Origin: Sphaerimonospora sp050942215
GTDB taxonomy: Bacteria > Actinomycetota > Actinomycetes > Streptosporangiales > Streptosporangiaceae
Direction: 5' to 3'
DNA length: 64,000 nucleotides
NCBI RefSeq assembly: GCF_050942215.1
Contig: NZ_CP192056.1
Coordinates: 1,860,001-1,924,000, forward strand
Both the position numbers and the translations under genes were made by a program. This document shows positions 1 through 8,387 of the stretch, piece after piece; positions within the stretch are counted from its first letter, which is position 1, and each line of letters opens with the position of its first letter. The notes beneath the pieces are model-generated. The model did not search any database and had not been told where the DNA came from. It was given only the letters and a program-made list of their open reading frames with translations.

Positions 1-358
1 CATGGCTGACGAAACCGAAGGCGGCCCCGGCGATGGCGCCCCAGAGGATCGACCACAGCACGAGCCAGACGAAGGAGGTCGTCGTCGTGGTGAACAGCCC
101 CAGGAAGAGACCGACGACGAAGCCGAAGACCGCTCCGCTGATCAAACCGGTCAACGCGGCCCGGCCGTTGGTGAGCCGCCCGGTTACGGTCTCCTCCAGG
201 CGCAGGTCCGTGCCGACGATGGCGGCCGTCTCCACTGGGAAACCGGCGTCGGACAGGGCGTCGACCGTGCGCTGGGCCGCCGCGTAGTTGTCGTAGCTGA
301 CCAGCGGGCGCCGGTCGGCCGCCGGGGTGAGCCGTCCCCTGGACGGGGAATCCAACAT
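1..358 (-). CDS. General stress protein-like membrane protein, C-terminus cut off
   Basis: The reading frame starts at ATG 358 and runs open to the window edge, about 119 codons. The first 60 residues include LVSYDNYAAAQRTVDALSDA and a VETAAIVGTDL strand, the pattern of the small general-stress (YflT/GSP17M-like) domain of actinobacterial membrane proteins. Two Gly/Phe/Leu-rich segments follow (around AVFGFVVGLFLGLF and LVLWSILWGAIAGAAFGF), probably membrane helices. The role of this family is poorly known; a stress link is by family name only. Its 3' end lies outside the window. Confidence 0.75.
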   Translation of the reverse strand, partial: MLDSPSRGRLTPAADRRPLVSYDNYAAAQRTVDALSDAGFPVETAAIVGTDLRLEETVTGRLTNGRAALTGLISGAVFGFVVGLFLGLFTTTTTSFVWLVLWSILWGAIAGAAFGFVSH

Positions 359-447
359 GTTCGCCTCCGCGGGTAGTGCGGTCGTCGTTGCATGACCGCA
401 CTACCCGACGGACGGCGGATATGCCTGTCCGGGCGGCGACGGCGGGC

Positions 448-1917
448 TCACCAGCTCTGGTGGAGCGGCATGCCCTCGCTGTATCCGGAGGCGCTCTGCA
501 CGCCCACGACGGCCCTCTCGTGGAACTCCTCCAGGTCGGCCGCTCCCGCGTAGGTGCAGGACGATCGCAGCCCGGCGACGATGGCGTCGATCTGGTCCTC
601 GACGCTCGGCCGTGCCGGGTCCAGATACATCCGCGACGTCGAGATGCCCTCCTCGAACAGCGCCTTGCGCGCCCGCTCGAACGGCGAGTCCTCGGCGGTG
701 CGCAGCCGTACGGCACGGGCCGAGGCCATGCCGTAGTTCTCCTTGTACGCGCGGCCGTCGGGCGCGATCCGGGTGTCGCCCGGCGACTCGTACGTCCCCG
801 CGAACCACGAACCGATCATCACGTTGGACGCGCCGGCCGCCAGCGCGAGCGCGACGTCGCGTGGATGGCGCACACCGCCGTCGGCCCACACGTGACGTCC
901 CAGGGCCCGGGCCTGCGCGGCGCACTCCAGCACGGCGGAGAACTGCGGCCGGCCCACGCCGGTCATCATCCGGGTCGTGCACATCGCGCCGGGCCCGACG
1001 CCGACCTTGACGATGTCCGCCCCCGCCTCGACCAGGTCGCGGACCCCCTCGGCGGTGACGACGTTGCCCGCCGCGACCGGCACGTCCGGGTCGAGCGCGC
1101 GGACCGCCCGCAGCGCGGTCATCATCTTCTCCTGGTGGCCGTGGGCGGTGTCGACCACGAGCAGGTCGGCGCCCGCTTCCACCAGTTCCTTGGCCTTGGC
1201 GGCCACGTCGCCGTTCACGCCGACGGCGGCGCCGATGCGCAGGCGGCCCTCCGCGTCGACGGCGGGCCGGTAGAGCGTGGAGCGCAGCGCTCCCGTACGG
1301 GTGAGGATGCCGACCAGGGCGCCGTCGGCGTCGACCACGGGGGCGAGCCGGTGCCGTCCCTCGTGCAGCGCGTCGAACGCGGCCTGCGGGTCGGTCCCGC
1401 GCGGCAGCGTCTGCGGCGAGGCCGACATGACCTGGGAGAGCTGGGTGAACATGTCCACCCCCTGGCAGTCGGCCTCGGTGACGACCCCGACCGGGCGGTT
1501 CTGCCAGTCAACGACGATGATCGCGCCGTGCGCCCGCTTGGGCAGCAGGCTCAGCGCCTCGCCGACCGTGTGGTGGGCCGTCAGCGTGATCGGGGTGTCG
1601 TGGACCAGGTCGCGGCCCTTCACCCACTGGACGACCTCGGCCACCACGTCGATCGGTATGTCCTGCGGAAGCACGGCGATGCCGCCGCGGCGGGCCACGG
1701 TCTCCGCCATGCGGCGCCCGGCCACGGCGGTCATGTTGGCGACCACGATGGGGATCGTGGTGCCGGTGCCGTCGTTCGTCGAGAGATCGACGTCCAGGCG
1801 CGACCCGATCGCCGATCGGGAGGGCACCATGAAGACATCGCTGTACGTGAGATCGTAGGGCGGCGTCACATCATTGAGGAATCGCACGTTTGTCCAGCCT
1901 ATGTGGTGAGCGGTCAT
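448..1917 (-). CDS. guaB1: GuaB1-type IMPDH-family protein, probable GMP reductase
   Basis: The 489-residue product is an IMPDH/GMPR-fold TIM barrel with two CBS motifs inserted at about residues 97–215. The active-site loop reads VGPGAMCTTRMMTGVGRP with the catalytic Cys at 313, and a phosphate-binding WADGGVR segment follows near 344–350. CBS-containing actinobacterial paralogues of this type (GuaB1 of mycobacteria) have been characterised as GMP reductases rather than IMP dehydrogenases; they convert GMP to IMP in purine salvage. I chose ATG 1917 because the family-typical start MTAHHIGW follows it; the Shine-Dalgarno match is weak. It is transcribed away from the gene at 1993. Older annotation would call it an IMP dehydrogenase. 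Confidence 0.88.
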   Translation of the reverse strand: MTAHHIGWTNVRFLNDVTPPYDLTYSDVFMVPSRSAIGSRLDVDLSTNDGTGTTIPIVVANMTAVAGRRMAETVARRGGIAVLPQDIPIDVVAEVVQWVKGRDLVHDTPITLTAHHTVGEALSLLPKRAHGAIIVVDWQNRPVGVVTEADCQGVDMFTQLSQVMSASPQTLPRGTDPQAAFDALHEGRHRLAPVVDADGALVGILTRTGALRSTLYRPAVDAEGRLRIGAAVGVNGDVAAKAKELVEAGADLLVVDTAHGHQEKMMTALRAVRALDPDVPVAAGNVVTAEGVRDLVEAGADIVKVGVGPGAMCTTRMMTGVGRPQFSAVLECAAQARALGRHVWADGGVRHPRDVALALAAGASNVMIGSWFAGTYESPGDTRIAPDGRAYKENYGMASARAVRLRTAEDSPFERARKALFEEGISTSRMYLDPARPSVEDQIDAIVAGLRSSCTYAGAADLEEFHERAVVGVQSASGYSEGMPLHQSW

Positions 1918-1992
1918 AGTCGGGCATTCCCGGCCCGGGACGAGGGGAGACCCGGGTACCGGATACATTGACCTCGCCTGAGAGGAGAAGCT

Positions 1993-2466
1993 GTGATCAT
2001 CGTTGACCGGCCGGAGGTGCTCGTCGTCGGCTACGCCGTGCGGACGACAAACGCGGCGGAGGCCGACCCGGCGCGTGCCCAGCTGCCGGGACTGTGGACG
2101 CGTGCCGGATCTCCCGGAGCGTTCGCCCACGTGCCGGGCCGGGTCGACGAGAACCTCTACGCGGTGCTGACGGACTACGAGAGCGGCCACACCGGGGCCT
2201 ACACCCAGATCGTGGGCATCGCCGTGCGCACGGCGGCACGGCTTCCCGAGGGCATGGTCGCCGTACGGGTCCCCGGTGTCCCGGCCATGCTGTTCGAGGC
2301 ACGGGGCCAGATGCCGGGCGCGTTGCTCGAGACGTGGCAGCAGGTGTGGAAGCACACGGAGTCGGGCGACACCCCCGTGCGCGCCTACACCACCGACCTC
2401 GAGGTGCATCACCCGGCCGGGGCCGACCTGTACGTCGCGGTCCTGCCGTCGTTCGGAGAATCCTGA
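1993..2466 (+). CDS. GyrI-like / effector-binding domain protein
   Basis: This 157-residue protein starts at GTG 1993 behind a strong GAGGAGAAG ribosome site. The sequence alternates strands typical of the AraC-type effector-binding (GyrI-like, SOUL-related) fold: VLVVGYAVRTTN near the start, ENLYAVLTDYESGHTGAYTQIVG in the middle, and a final PADLYVAVLPS-like strand ending a few residues before the stop. Such stand-alone domains bind small hydrophobic ligands; the ligand is unknown here. No DNA-binding domain is present. Its TGA abuts the stop of the convergent CoA-transferase gene with no spacer (TGATCA at 2464–2469). Confidence 0.72.
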   Translation: MIIVDRPEVLVVGYAVRTTNAAEADPARAQLPGLWTRAGSPGAFAHVPGRVDENLYAVLTDYESGHTGAYTQIVGIAVRTAARLPEGMVAVRVPGVPAMLFEARGQMPGALLETWQQVWKHTESGDTPVRAYTTDLEVHHPAGADLYVAVLPSFGES

Positions 2467-3612
2467 TCAGGCCAGCACACCGGCCTCGCGCAGAGCCGCG
2501 GCCTCGTCCTCCGGCAGGCCCCACTCGGTGAGGTCGTGGAGGCGGGTGGCGGGCGCCAGTTCGCCGGGTTCCCTCCGCCGTTCGCCGCCGAGCAGGCGCG
2601 GGGCGGGGGCCGGCTGCGGTACGCCGTCGATCTCCAGGAACGTCTCCCGCGCCCGGTTGTGCGGGTACGCGACGGCCTCGTTCACGTCCAGCACGGGGAA
2701 GACGCAGGCGTCCGATCCCTCGAAGAGCCGCTCCCACTCCGCCCGGGTCCTGGACCGGAAGATCGCGGTGAGCCGATCGCGCAGCAGCGGCCACACGGCC
2801 GGGTCGTCCCGGCTCGGCAGGTCGGTCACGTCCGCGACCCGGCCGATCCGGTCGAGCATCTCCGCCCAGAACTTCGGCTCCAGCGGTCCGACCGCCAGGA
2901 ACCCTCCGTCGGCCGTCTCGTACGTGTCGTACATCGGCGCTCCGGTGTCCAGCAGGTTGGTGCCGCGCGGACCCCATCGGCCGTCGGCGATGCCGGTGTA
3001 GAACATCGCGAACAGCAGCGCCGCGCCGTCCACCATCGCGGCGTCGATCACCCTGCCCCGCCCGGTGCGCTCGCGTTCGAACAGGGCGAGCAGCACGCCG
3101 TAGGCCAGCATGAGGCCGCCGCCGGCGAAGTCGCCGAGGAGGTTGACGGGGGGAGTGGGCTTGCCGCCCGCCCGGCCGAGCCGCGACAGCACACCGGAGA
3201 TCGCGATGTAGTCGATGTCGTGCCCCGCCACCGACGCGAGCGGCCCCTCCTGACCCCAGCCGGTCAGCCGGCCGTAGATCAGCCGTTCGTTCACCGCGTG
3301 CAGGTCGGCCGGGCCGATCCCCAGCCGCTCGGCGACGCCGGGCCGGAACACCTCGATCAGCACGTCGGCGCGGGCGGCCAGCCTCCTGAGGGCCGCGACG
3401 CCCTCGGGCGACTTCAGGTCGAGGCCGATCGTGCGCTTGCCGCGGTCCATGACGTCCCGCCGGGGCCTGTCGGTGACCGCCTCGACCCGGTCGATCCGCA
3501 GCACCTGCGCGCCGTGGTCGGCCAGCATCATGCCCGCGAACGGCCCGGGCGCCAGGCCGGCGAGTTCCAGCACCCTCACCCCGGCCAGCGGGCCCTTCCG
3601 GGGCTCCTCCAT
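2467..3612 (-). CDS. CaiB/BaiF family III CoA-transferase, AMACR-like
   Basis: The 381-residue protein belongs to family III CoA-transferases, closest in motif to alpha-methylacyl-CoA racemase (AMACR/MCR). It has the N-terminal GVRVLELAGLAPGPFAGMML segment, the AGHDIDY motif (His131) and LLGDFAGGG (Asp161), matching the catalytic His/Asp pair of MCR, followed by GRGRVIDAAMVDG. The likely reaction is epimerisation of 2-methyl-branched acyl-CoA or CoA transfer, in the cytoplasm. I prefer ATG 3612 over an upstream in-frame start because GGAGGACATC precedes it. The nearby tmsAB genes make a lipid role attractive, but this gene is divergent from them. Confidence 0.85.
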   Translation of the reverse strand: MEEPRKGPLAGVRVLELAGLAPGPFAGMMLADHGAQVLRIDRVEAVTDRPRRDVMDRGKRTIGLDLKSPEGVAALRRLAARADVLIEVFRPGVAERLGIGPADLHAVNERLIYGRLTGWGQEGPLASVAGHDIDYIAISGVLSRLGRAGGKPTPPVNLLGDFAGGGLMLAYGVLLALFERERTGRGRVIDAAMVDGAALLFAMFYTGIADGRWGPRGTNLLDTGAPMYDTYETADGGFLAVGPLEPKFWAEMLDRIGRVADVTDLPSRDDPAVWPLLRDRLTAIFRSRTRAEWERLFEGSDACVFPVLDVNEAVAYPHNRARETFLEIDGVPQPAPAPRLLGGERRREPGELAPATRLHDLTEWGLPEDEAAALREAGVLA

Positions 3613-4013
3613 GATGTCCTCCGCGTGTCCTCCGTGTGTCCTCCGAGACGTCCTCGCGCTCGGTCGCACCGGGCCGTGCCCGGGTCACTCCCTACGCGGA
3701 GAATAGAACATGATTCGGTCGCCGTGGATGCGCGAATCGGGTGAAACAGACCCCGGCTCGGCCGATGAATCGAAAAGAGATACGATCTACCCTTCGATGG
3801 CGTCGTTCCCCCGGCGTCGCGGACGAACCGGAGAGTTTTCGCGGGCGTAACGTGTCGGCTCTGGTTTGCGACGTTCTCGGGGGATAGCGTGCAAGGGAGT
3901 GTCCGGTGGATCTTTGCCGTAGCGAGGATCGGCCAGACGGACGTGCCGCAGACAGGCAGGGAGATCGGCCGGATCCGACCCGGAGACGATCTCACTATCC
4001 AGGGGGTGGTTCC
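3613..4013. other. 401-bp divergent intergenic region (CoA-transferase / tmsA)
   Basis: This region separates two divergent genes. It contains the 36-bp element at 3892–3927. A GTG at 3906 inside that element is in frame with tmsA and would add 36 residues (beginning VDLCRSEDRP), but the family-like start and the AGGGGGTGG ribosome site point to ATG 4014. No clear consensus promoter was found by eye. Confidence 0.6.
3892..3927 (+). repeat. 36-bp leader element, copy 1
   Basis: The sequence begins CAAGGGAGTG and ends with GATCTTTGCCGTAGCGAGG. It matches a second copy at 48781–48816 in 33 of 36 positions, including 19 consecutive identical bases at the 3' end; flanks do not match. It ends 86 bp before the tmsA ATG. 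The 3' part could fold as CTTTGC–CGTA–GCGAGG with some G·U pairs. See findings. Confidence 0.75.
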
Positions 4014-5384
4014 ATGCCAGAGCGCACGGCCAGTATGACCGCCCATGAGAAGGCGGTCGAGCAGATCAGGGAATCCTATGCGGCCATCCCGGAGGGCGCC
4101 GCGCCCCGCCTGGCCAAGGCCACGACGAACCTGTTCCGCTTCCGTGCGCCCGCCAGGACGGCCGCACTGTCCGCCCGCGACCTCGACCAGGTGATCCAGG
4201 TCGATCCGTCGACGATGACGGCCGAGGTGCAGGGCATGACCACGTACGAGCACCTGGTCGACGCGACCCTGCCGCACGGGCTCATGCCGTACGTGGTGCC
4301 CCAGCTCAAGACGATCACGCTGGGCGGCGCGGTCACCGGCCTCGGCATCGAGTCGACCAGCTTCTCCGCCGGTCTGCCGCACGAGTCCGTGGAGGAGATG
4401 GAGATCCTCACCGGGGACGGGCGCGTCGTCGTGGCCCGGCCGGAGGGTGAGCACGCCGACCTGTTCCGCTCCTTCCCCAACTCCTACGGCACGCTCGGGT
4501 ACGCCCTGCGGATCCGCATCAAACTCGCCCGGGTCAAGCCGTTCGTGCGGCTGACCCACATCCGGTTCACCGAGGCGGACAAGTGCATGCTGGCCATGCA
4601 CGAGATCTGCGAGAACCGCGCGTACGACGGCGAGCCGGCCGACTTCGTCGACGGCACCTACTTCGGGCCGAACGAGATGTACATCACGGTCGGCACGTTC
4701 TCGGACCGAGCGCCCTACACGTCCGACTACACCGGTATGCGGATCTACTACCAGTCCATCCGCAGCCGCTCCCGCGACTGGCTGACCATCCGCGACTACC
4801 TGTGGCGGTGGGACACCGACTGGTTCTGGTGCTCGCGCGCCTTCGGCGTGCAGCAGCCGCTGGTCCGCTCGCTGGTGCCACGCCGCTGGCTCCGGTCGGA
4901 CGTCTACCGCAGGCTCGTGGGGCTCGACCAGCGGTACGGCGTCACCGCCCGCGTCGACCGCTGGCGCGGCAACCCGGCGCAGGAGTCGGTCATCCAGGAC
5001 GTGGAGGTGCCGGTCGAGCGGGGCGCCGAGTTCCTCGACTTCTTCTCCGGTGAGGTCGGGATGACGCCCGTGTGGATGTGCCCGCTCAAGTCGACGGCAG
5101 AGTGGTCGCTCTATCCGCTGGAGCCCGGCCGCCTCTATGTGAACTTCGGCTTCTGGGGCATGGTCCCGTTGCCGCGTGGCCAGTACGACGGCTACTACAA
5201 CCGGCTGATCGAGCAGGCGGTTCACCGGCTCGACGGCCACAAGTCGCTGTACTCGACCTCGTTCTACGAACGGGAGGAGTTCTGGCGGCTGTACAACGGG
5301 GACGCCTACTGGCCGGTCAAACGCGCGTACGACCCGGGCGGACGTCTGCTCGACCTGTACGACAAGTGCGTCCGGGGTAGATAG
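4014..5384 (+). CDS. tmsA: TmsA/BfaB-type FAD-dependent reductase for 10-methyl fatty acids
   Basis: The 456-residue protein is a PCMH/FAD_binding_4 oxidoreductase: the FAD segment includes TAEVQGMTTYEHLVDATL and LKTITLGGAVTGLGIES at about residues 70–110, then HESVEEMEILTGDG. Homologues (Rv0449c, BfaB, TmsA) reduce the 10-methylene group made by the partner methyltransferase to a 10-methyl branch, giving tuberculostearic-type acids with NADPH. ATG 4014 follows AGGGGGTGG. The methyltransferase begins 31 bp downstream, so the two are an operon. The assignment to this subfamily rests mainly on the pairing; the fold itself is clear. A 36-bp repeated element lies 86 bp upstream. Confidence 0.85.
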   Translation: MPERTASMTAHEKAVEQIRESYAAIPEGAAPRLAKATTNLFRFRAPARTAALSARDLDQVIQVDPSTMTAEVQGMTTYEHLVDATLPHGLMPYVVPQLKTITLGGAVTGLGIESTSFSAGLPHESVEEMEILTGDGRVVVARPEGEHADLFRSFPNSYGTLGYALRIRIKLARVKPFVRLTHIRFTEADKCMLAMHEICENRAYDGEPADFVDGTYFGPNEMYITVGTFSDRAPYTSDYTGMRIYYQSIRSRSRDWLTIRDYLWRWDTDWFWCSRAFGVQQPLVRSLVPRRWLRSDVYRRLVGLDQRYGVTARVDRWRGNPAQESVIQDVEVPVERGAEFLDFFSGEVGMTPVWMCPLKSTAEWSLYPLEPGRLYVNFGFWGMVPLPRGQYDGYYNRLIEQAVHRLDGHKSLYSTSFYEREEFWRLYNGDAYWPVKRAYDPGGRLLDLYDKCVRGR

Positions 5385-5414
5385 GCGGTACGTGACAGCC
5401 AAGAGAGGTGCAGA

Positions 5415-6674
5415 TTGTCTCTTGCGAAGATCTTCGAGAAGATCGTTGGTACCGATGCGGGCATCCGTCTGACCGCCTACGACGGCAGCGCGACGGGCCC
5501 TGCGGACGCAGACGTGTCGATCGAGGTGAAGACCCCCGCCGCTGTGGCCCATCTGGCGCAGGCGCCCGGAGAGCTCGGCCTGGCACGGGCCTACATCTCG
5601 GGCCACATCGATGTCCACGGCGACATGTACACCCTGCTCGACCATATGTGGTCGATCACGCTGCACGACCTGTCGCTGCGCGAGAAGATCGACGCGGTCC
5701 GGTCGCTCGGCATCAAGCCCCTGATGATGCGGGTCGATCTCCCGCCGCAGGAGATGCGCCACAGCGCGCTGGCGAAGCTGGGCAGCCGTCACGCCAAGCA
5801 GCGCGACGCCGAGGCGATCCAGCACCACTACGACGTCTCCAACCGGTTCTACGAGTGGGTGCTCGGCCCCTCGATGGCGTACACCTGCGCCGTCTTCCCC
5901 GAGCAGGACTCGACGCTGGAGGAGGCGCAGTACGCCAAGTTCGACCTGGTGGCCAAGAAGCTGGACCTCCGGCCGGGAATGCGGCTGCTCGACGTGGGCT
6001 GCGGCTGGGGCGGCATGGTCATGCACGCGGCCAAGGAGTACGGCGTGAAGGCCCTGGGCGTCACGCTCTCCCGGCAGCAGGCCGAGTGGGCGCAGAAGGC
6101 GATCGCCGAGGCCGGGCTGACCGACCTCGCCGAGGTCCGCCACATGGACTACCGCGACGTGACGGAGACCGGCTTCGACCGGGTCAGCTCGATCGGCCTC
6201 ACCGAGCACATCGGCAAGGACAATCTGCCCGCCTACTTCTCCTTCCTGTACGGCAAGCTGAAGCCGGGCGGCCGGCTGCTCAACCACTGCATCACCCGCC
6301 CGACGGGGACCGAGAAGACGTTCAACAAGGGCGGCTTCATCAACCGGTACGTCTTCCCCGACGGGGAGCTCGAGTCGGTCGGCCACCTGATCCGCCAGAT
6401 GGAGGACATCGGCTTCGAGATCCGTCACGAGGAGAACCTGCGCGAGCACTATGCCCTGACCCTGCGCGAGTGGTGCGCCAACCTCGACGCCCACTGGGAC
6501 GAGGCGGTCGAGGAGGTCGGCCAGGGCACGGCCCGGGTCTGGCGGCTCTACATGGCCGGCTGCATCGTCGGCTTCGAGCGCAACAAGGTGCAGCTCCACC
6601 AGGTGCTCGGGGTCAGGCCCGACGACCGGGGACGATCGCAGGTCGCACTGCGTCCGTCCCTCCACTGGCCATAG
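5415..6674 (+). CDS. tmsB: TmsB/UfaA1-type fatty acid methyltransferase (CFA synthase family)
   Basis: This 419-residue protein belongs to the cyclopropane-fatty-acyl-phospholipid synthase family. It shows the substrate-side motif IQHHYDVSNRFYEWVLG, the AdoMet motif LLDVGCGWGGMVMHAA and the SSIGLTEHIG segment. TmsB/BfaA/UfaA1 transfers a methyl from AdoMet to C10 of oleoyl chains to give a 10-methylene lipid, which TmsA then reduces. The start is a TTG at 5415 behind AGAGAGGTG; no better start keeps the conserved N-terminus. It follows tmsA directly. A classical cyclopropane synthase is the alternative, made less likely by the reductase partner. The gene ends before a strong bidirectional hairpin. 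Confidence 0.87.
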   Translation: MSLAKIFEKIVGTDAGIRLTAYDGSATGPADADVSIEVKTPAAVAHLAQAPGELGLARAYISGHIDVHGDMYTLLDHMWSITLHDLSLREKIDAVRSLGIKPLMMRVDLPPQEMRHSALAKLGSRHAKQRDAEAIQHHYDVSNRFYEWVLGPSMAYTCAVFPEQDSTLEEAQYAKFDLVAKKLDLRPGMRLLDVGCGWGGMVMHAAKEYGVKALGVTLSRQQAEWAQKAIAEAGLTDLAEVRHMDYRDVTETGFDRVSSIGLTEHIGKDNLPAYFSFLYGKLKPGGRLLNHCITRPTGTEKTFNKGGFINRYVFPDGELESVGHLIRQMEDIGFEIRHEENLREHYALTLREWCANLDAHWDEAVEEVGQGTARVWRLYMAGCIVGFERNKVQLHQVLGVRPDDRGRSQVALRPSLHWP

Positions 6675-6730
6675 CCGCCGTCGAGACCGATATCCGTCAA
6701 GAACCGTAAGAACATCGAAGTCGTGGCGGC

Positions 6731-6768
6731 GGCCGTGGCGGCGTGAAGCCCCGGCGGCCGCCACGGCC
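6731..6768. terminator. Hairpin between convergent tmsB and acyl-CoA synthetase
   Basis: GGCCGTGGCGGC (6731–6742) pairs perfectly with GCCGCCACGGCC (6757–6768) across a 14-nt loop. There is no T-run, as usual in high-GC actinobacteria. It sits between two convergent genes and could stop both transcripts. Confidence 0.65.
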
Positions 6769-6777
6769 GTGCAGGGC

Positions 6778-8304
6778 CTACCGCAGCTCCCGCTTGAGAA
6801 TCTTCCCGGTCGCTGTCATCGGCAGGGCGTCGCGGAACTCGACGATCCGCGGGTACTTGTAGGCCGCCATGTTCTCCCGGCACCAGGCCACCAGCTCCTC
6901 CTCGGAGACGGTGGCCTCCGGGGTGCGGATGACGTACGCCTTGATCTCCTCGCCGTGGGAATCGTGGGGCACCCCGACGACCGCGGCGAGCGAGACGGCC
7001 GGGTGGGTCATCAGGACCTCCTCCAGCTCCCGGGGGTAGACGTTGAAACCACCGCGGATGATCATGTCCTTGGCCCGGTCGACGATGAAGTAGTAGCCGT
7101 CCTCGTCGCGCCGGGCGAGGTCGCCGGTGCGGAACCAGCCGTCCCGCATGACCTCGGCGGTCGCCTCTGGGCGGTTGTGGTAGCCCTTCATGATGTTGTG
7201 CCCGCGTATGGCGATCTCGCCGATGTCGTCGGCGTTGTTCCAGTCGGCGTCGACGAGGCGCATCTCCACGCCCCAGATCGGAGTGCCGATCGAGCCGACC
7301 TTGGCGGGCCTGCCCGGCTGGTTGAACGAGGCGACCGGCGAGGTCTCCGAGAGACCGTAGCCCTCCAGGATGCCGACGCCGAACGTCGCGGAGAAGTCCT
7401 TGAGCACCTCGACCGGCAGTGCCGAGCCACCGGAGACGGCCGTGGCCAGCGACGTCGGCACCTCGGCCCGCCCGGCGCGTACGGCGGCGAGCATCGCCCA
7501 GTACATGGTGGGCACCCCCGCGAACGAGGTGACGTTCTCCCGGGTCATGAGTTCGAGGGCCGCGACCGGCTCGAATCGCGGCATCAGGACGATGGTGGCG
7601 TGCCGCCGGAACCCGGTGTTCATGACCACGGTCTGGCCGAACGAGTGGAACAGCGGCAGCGTGGCGAGGTAGACGTTCTGTTCATGCCGGGCGAACATCT
7701 CGTCGCTGACTATGGCGTTGAGCAGCATGTTCTGATGACTGAGCTCGGCGCCCTTGGGCTGCCCGGTGGTGCCGCTGGTGTAGAGGATCACCGCGGTGTC
7801 GTCGGCCGAGGTCGCCACGGTCTCGAAGGTCCCCGGCACTCCGTCGAGCGCGGCCCACAGGCTTTCGCCGTACGGAGATTCGGTCGCGAGCGGCGTCGCG
7901 GGCAGCACGAAGAAGTGCTCGGCGCGCGCCGCGCTCTCGAAACCCTTCCGCCCGCGCTCGCCGAGCGGCAGCTCCGGTGTTCCCTCGAAGCAGAAGAACG
8001 CCTTCGCCTCGGAGTCGTCCAGGTGGTAGGCGATCTCCCTCGACTGGAGCAGCACGTTGAGCGGGACGACGACCGCCCCGGCCTTCAGGATGCCGAAGTA
8101 GACGAACGGGAAGTACGGCAGGTTGGGGCAGGCCAGCGCCACCTTGTCGCCCCGGCCGATACCGCGCGAGACGAGCAGGTTCGCGACCTGGTTGGCCATG
8201 GAATCGACGAGGGAGTAGGGCAGACGCAGATCTTCGTAGACGACGGCCGTGTGGTCGGGATGTTCCCTGGCGCTGTCCTCCAGCACGACGGACAGGTTCA
8301 GCAT
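6778..8304 (-). CDS. Long-chain fatty acid–CoA ligase (ANL superfamily)
   Basis: The 508-residue enzyme activates a carboxylic acid, probably a fatty acid, to its CoA ester through an acyl-AMP. All ANL core motifs are present: ILYTSGTTGQPKG (about 170–182), EGYGLSETSP, GWFRTGDLARRDEDGYY, DMIIRGGFNVYP and the C-terminal TATGKILKREL with the catalytic Lys. ATG 8304 follows GGAGGAGGGGCAG. It faces tmsAB, so a lipid-remodelling role is plausible, but substrate cannot be read from sequence. An 18-bp near-perfect palindrome lies 66 bp upstream of the start, suggesting repression by a TetR-type acyl-CoA sensor encoded elsewhere. Confidence 0.88.
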   Translation of the reverse strand: MLNLSVVLEDSAREHPDHTAVVYEDLRLPYSLVDSMANQVANLLVSRGIGRGDKVALACPNLPYFPFVYFGILKAGAVVVPLNVLLQSREIAYHLDDSEAKAFFCFEGTPELPLGERGRKGFESAARAEHFFVLPATPLATESPYGESLWAALDGVPGTFETVATSADDTAVILYTSGTTGQPKGAELSHQNMLLNAIVSDEMFARHEQNVYLATLPLFHSFGQTVVMNTGFRRHATIVLMPRFEPVAALELMTRENVTSFAGVPTMYWAMLAAVRAGRAEVPTSLATAVSGGSALPVEVLKDFSATFGVGILEGYGLSETSPVASFNQPGRPAKVGSIGTPIWGVEMRLVDADWNNADDIGEIAIRGHNIMKGYHNRPEATAEVMRDGWFRTGDLARRDEDGYYFIVDRAKDMIIRGGFNVYPRELEEVLMTHPAVSLAAVVGVPHDSHGEEIKAYVIRTPEATVSEEELVAWCRENMAAYKYPRIVEFRDALPMTATGKILKRELR

Positions 8305-8369
8305 CTGCCCCTCCTCCGTTATCGGGGGTGTGGTGACCCGTATTTCCGGTGATATGTGCCCGAGGTCAC

Positions 8370-8387
8370 ATACCTACCGGTTGGTAT
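8370..8387. promoter_or_regulatory. 18-bp near-perfect palindrome, candidate TetR-type operator
   Basis: ATACCTACCGGTTGGTAT pairs in 8 of 9 positions. Size and ACCGGT centre resemble operators of TetR-family regulators of acyl-CoA metabolism. It lies upstream of the acyl-CoA synthetase start at 8304. Confidence 0.55.

Noticed and set aside
376..1971. Long plus-strand open frame across guaB1
   Set aside because: It is antisense to a fully motif-supported enzyme and its translation is Arg/His/Gly-rich filler; long antisense frames are normal in DNA this GC-rich.
3892..3927. Cysteine-attenuator leader peptide (frame VDLCRSE)
   Set aside because: Tempting because actinobacterial sulfur genes have HVDLCR-like leader peptides, but copy 2 has a stop directly before this frame and no start codon, and neither downstream gene is a sulfur gene.
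3906..4013. N-terminal extension of tmsA from GTG 3906
   Set aside because: The extension is Arg/Asp-rich without family similarity and ATG 4014 has a good ribosome site; the GTG belongs to the 36-bp element.
3576..6764. Minus-strand open frame of over 1000 codons across tmsA/tmsB
   Set aside because: It lies opposite two recognised enzymes, has no domain pattern, and reflects third-position GC.
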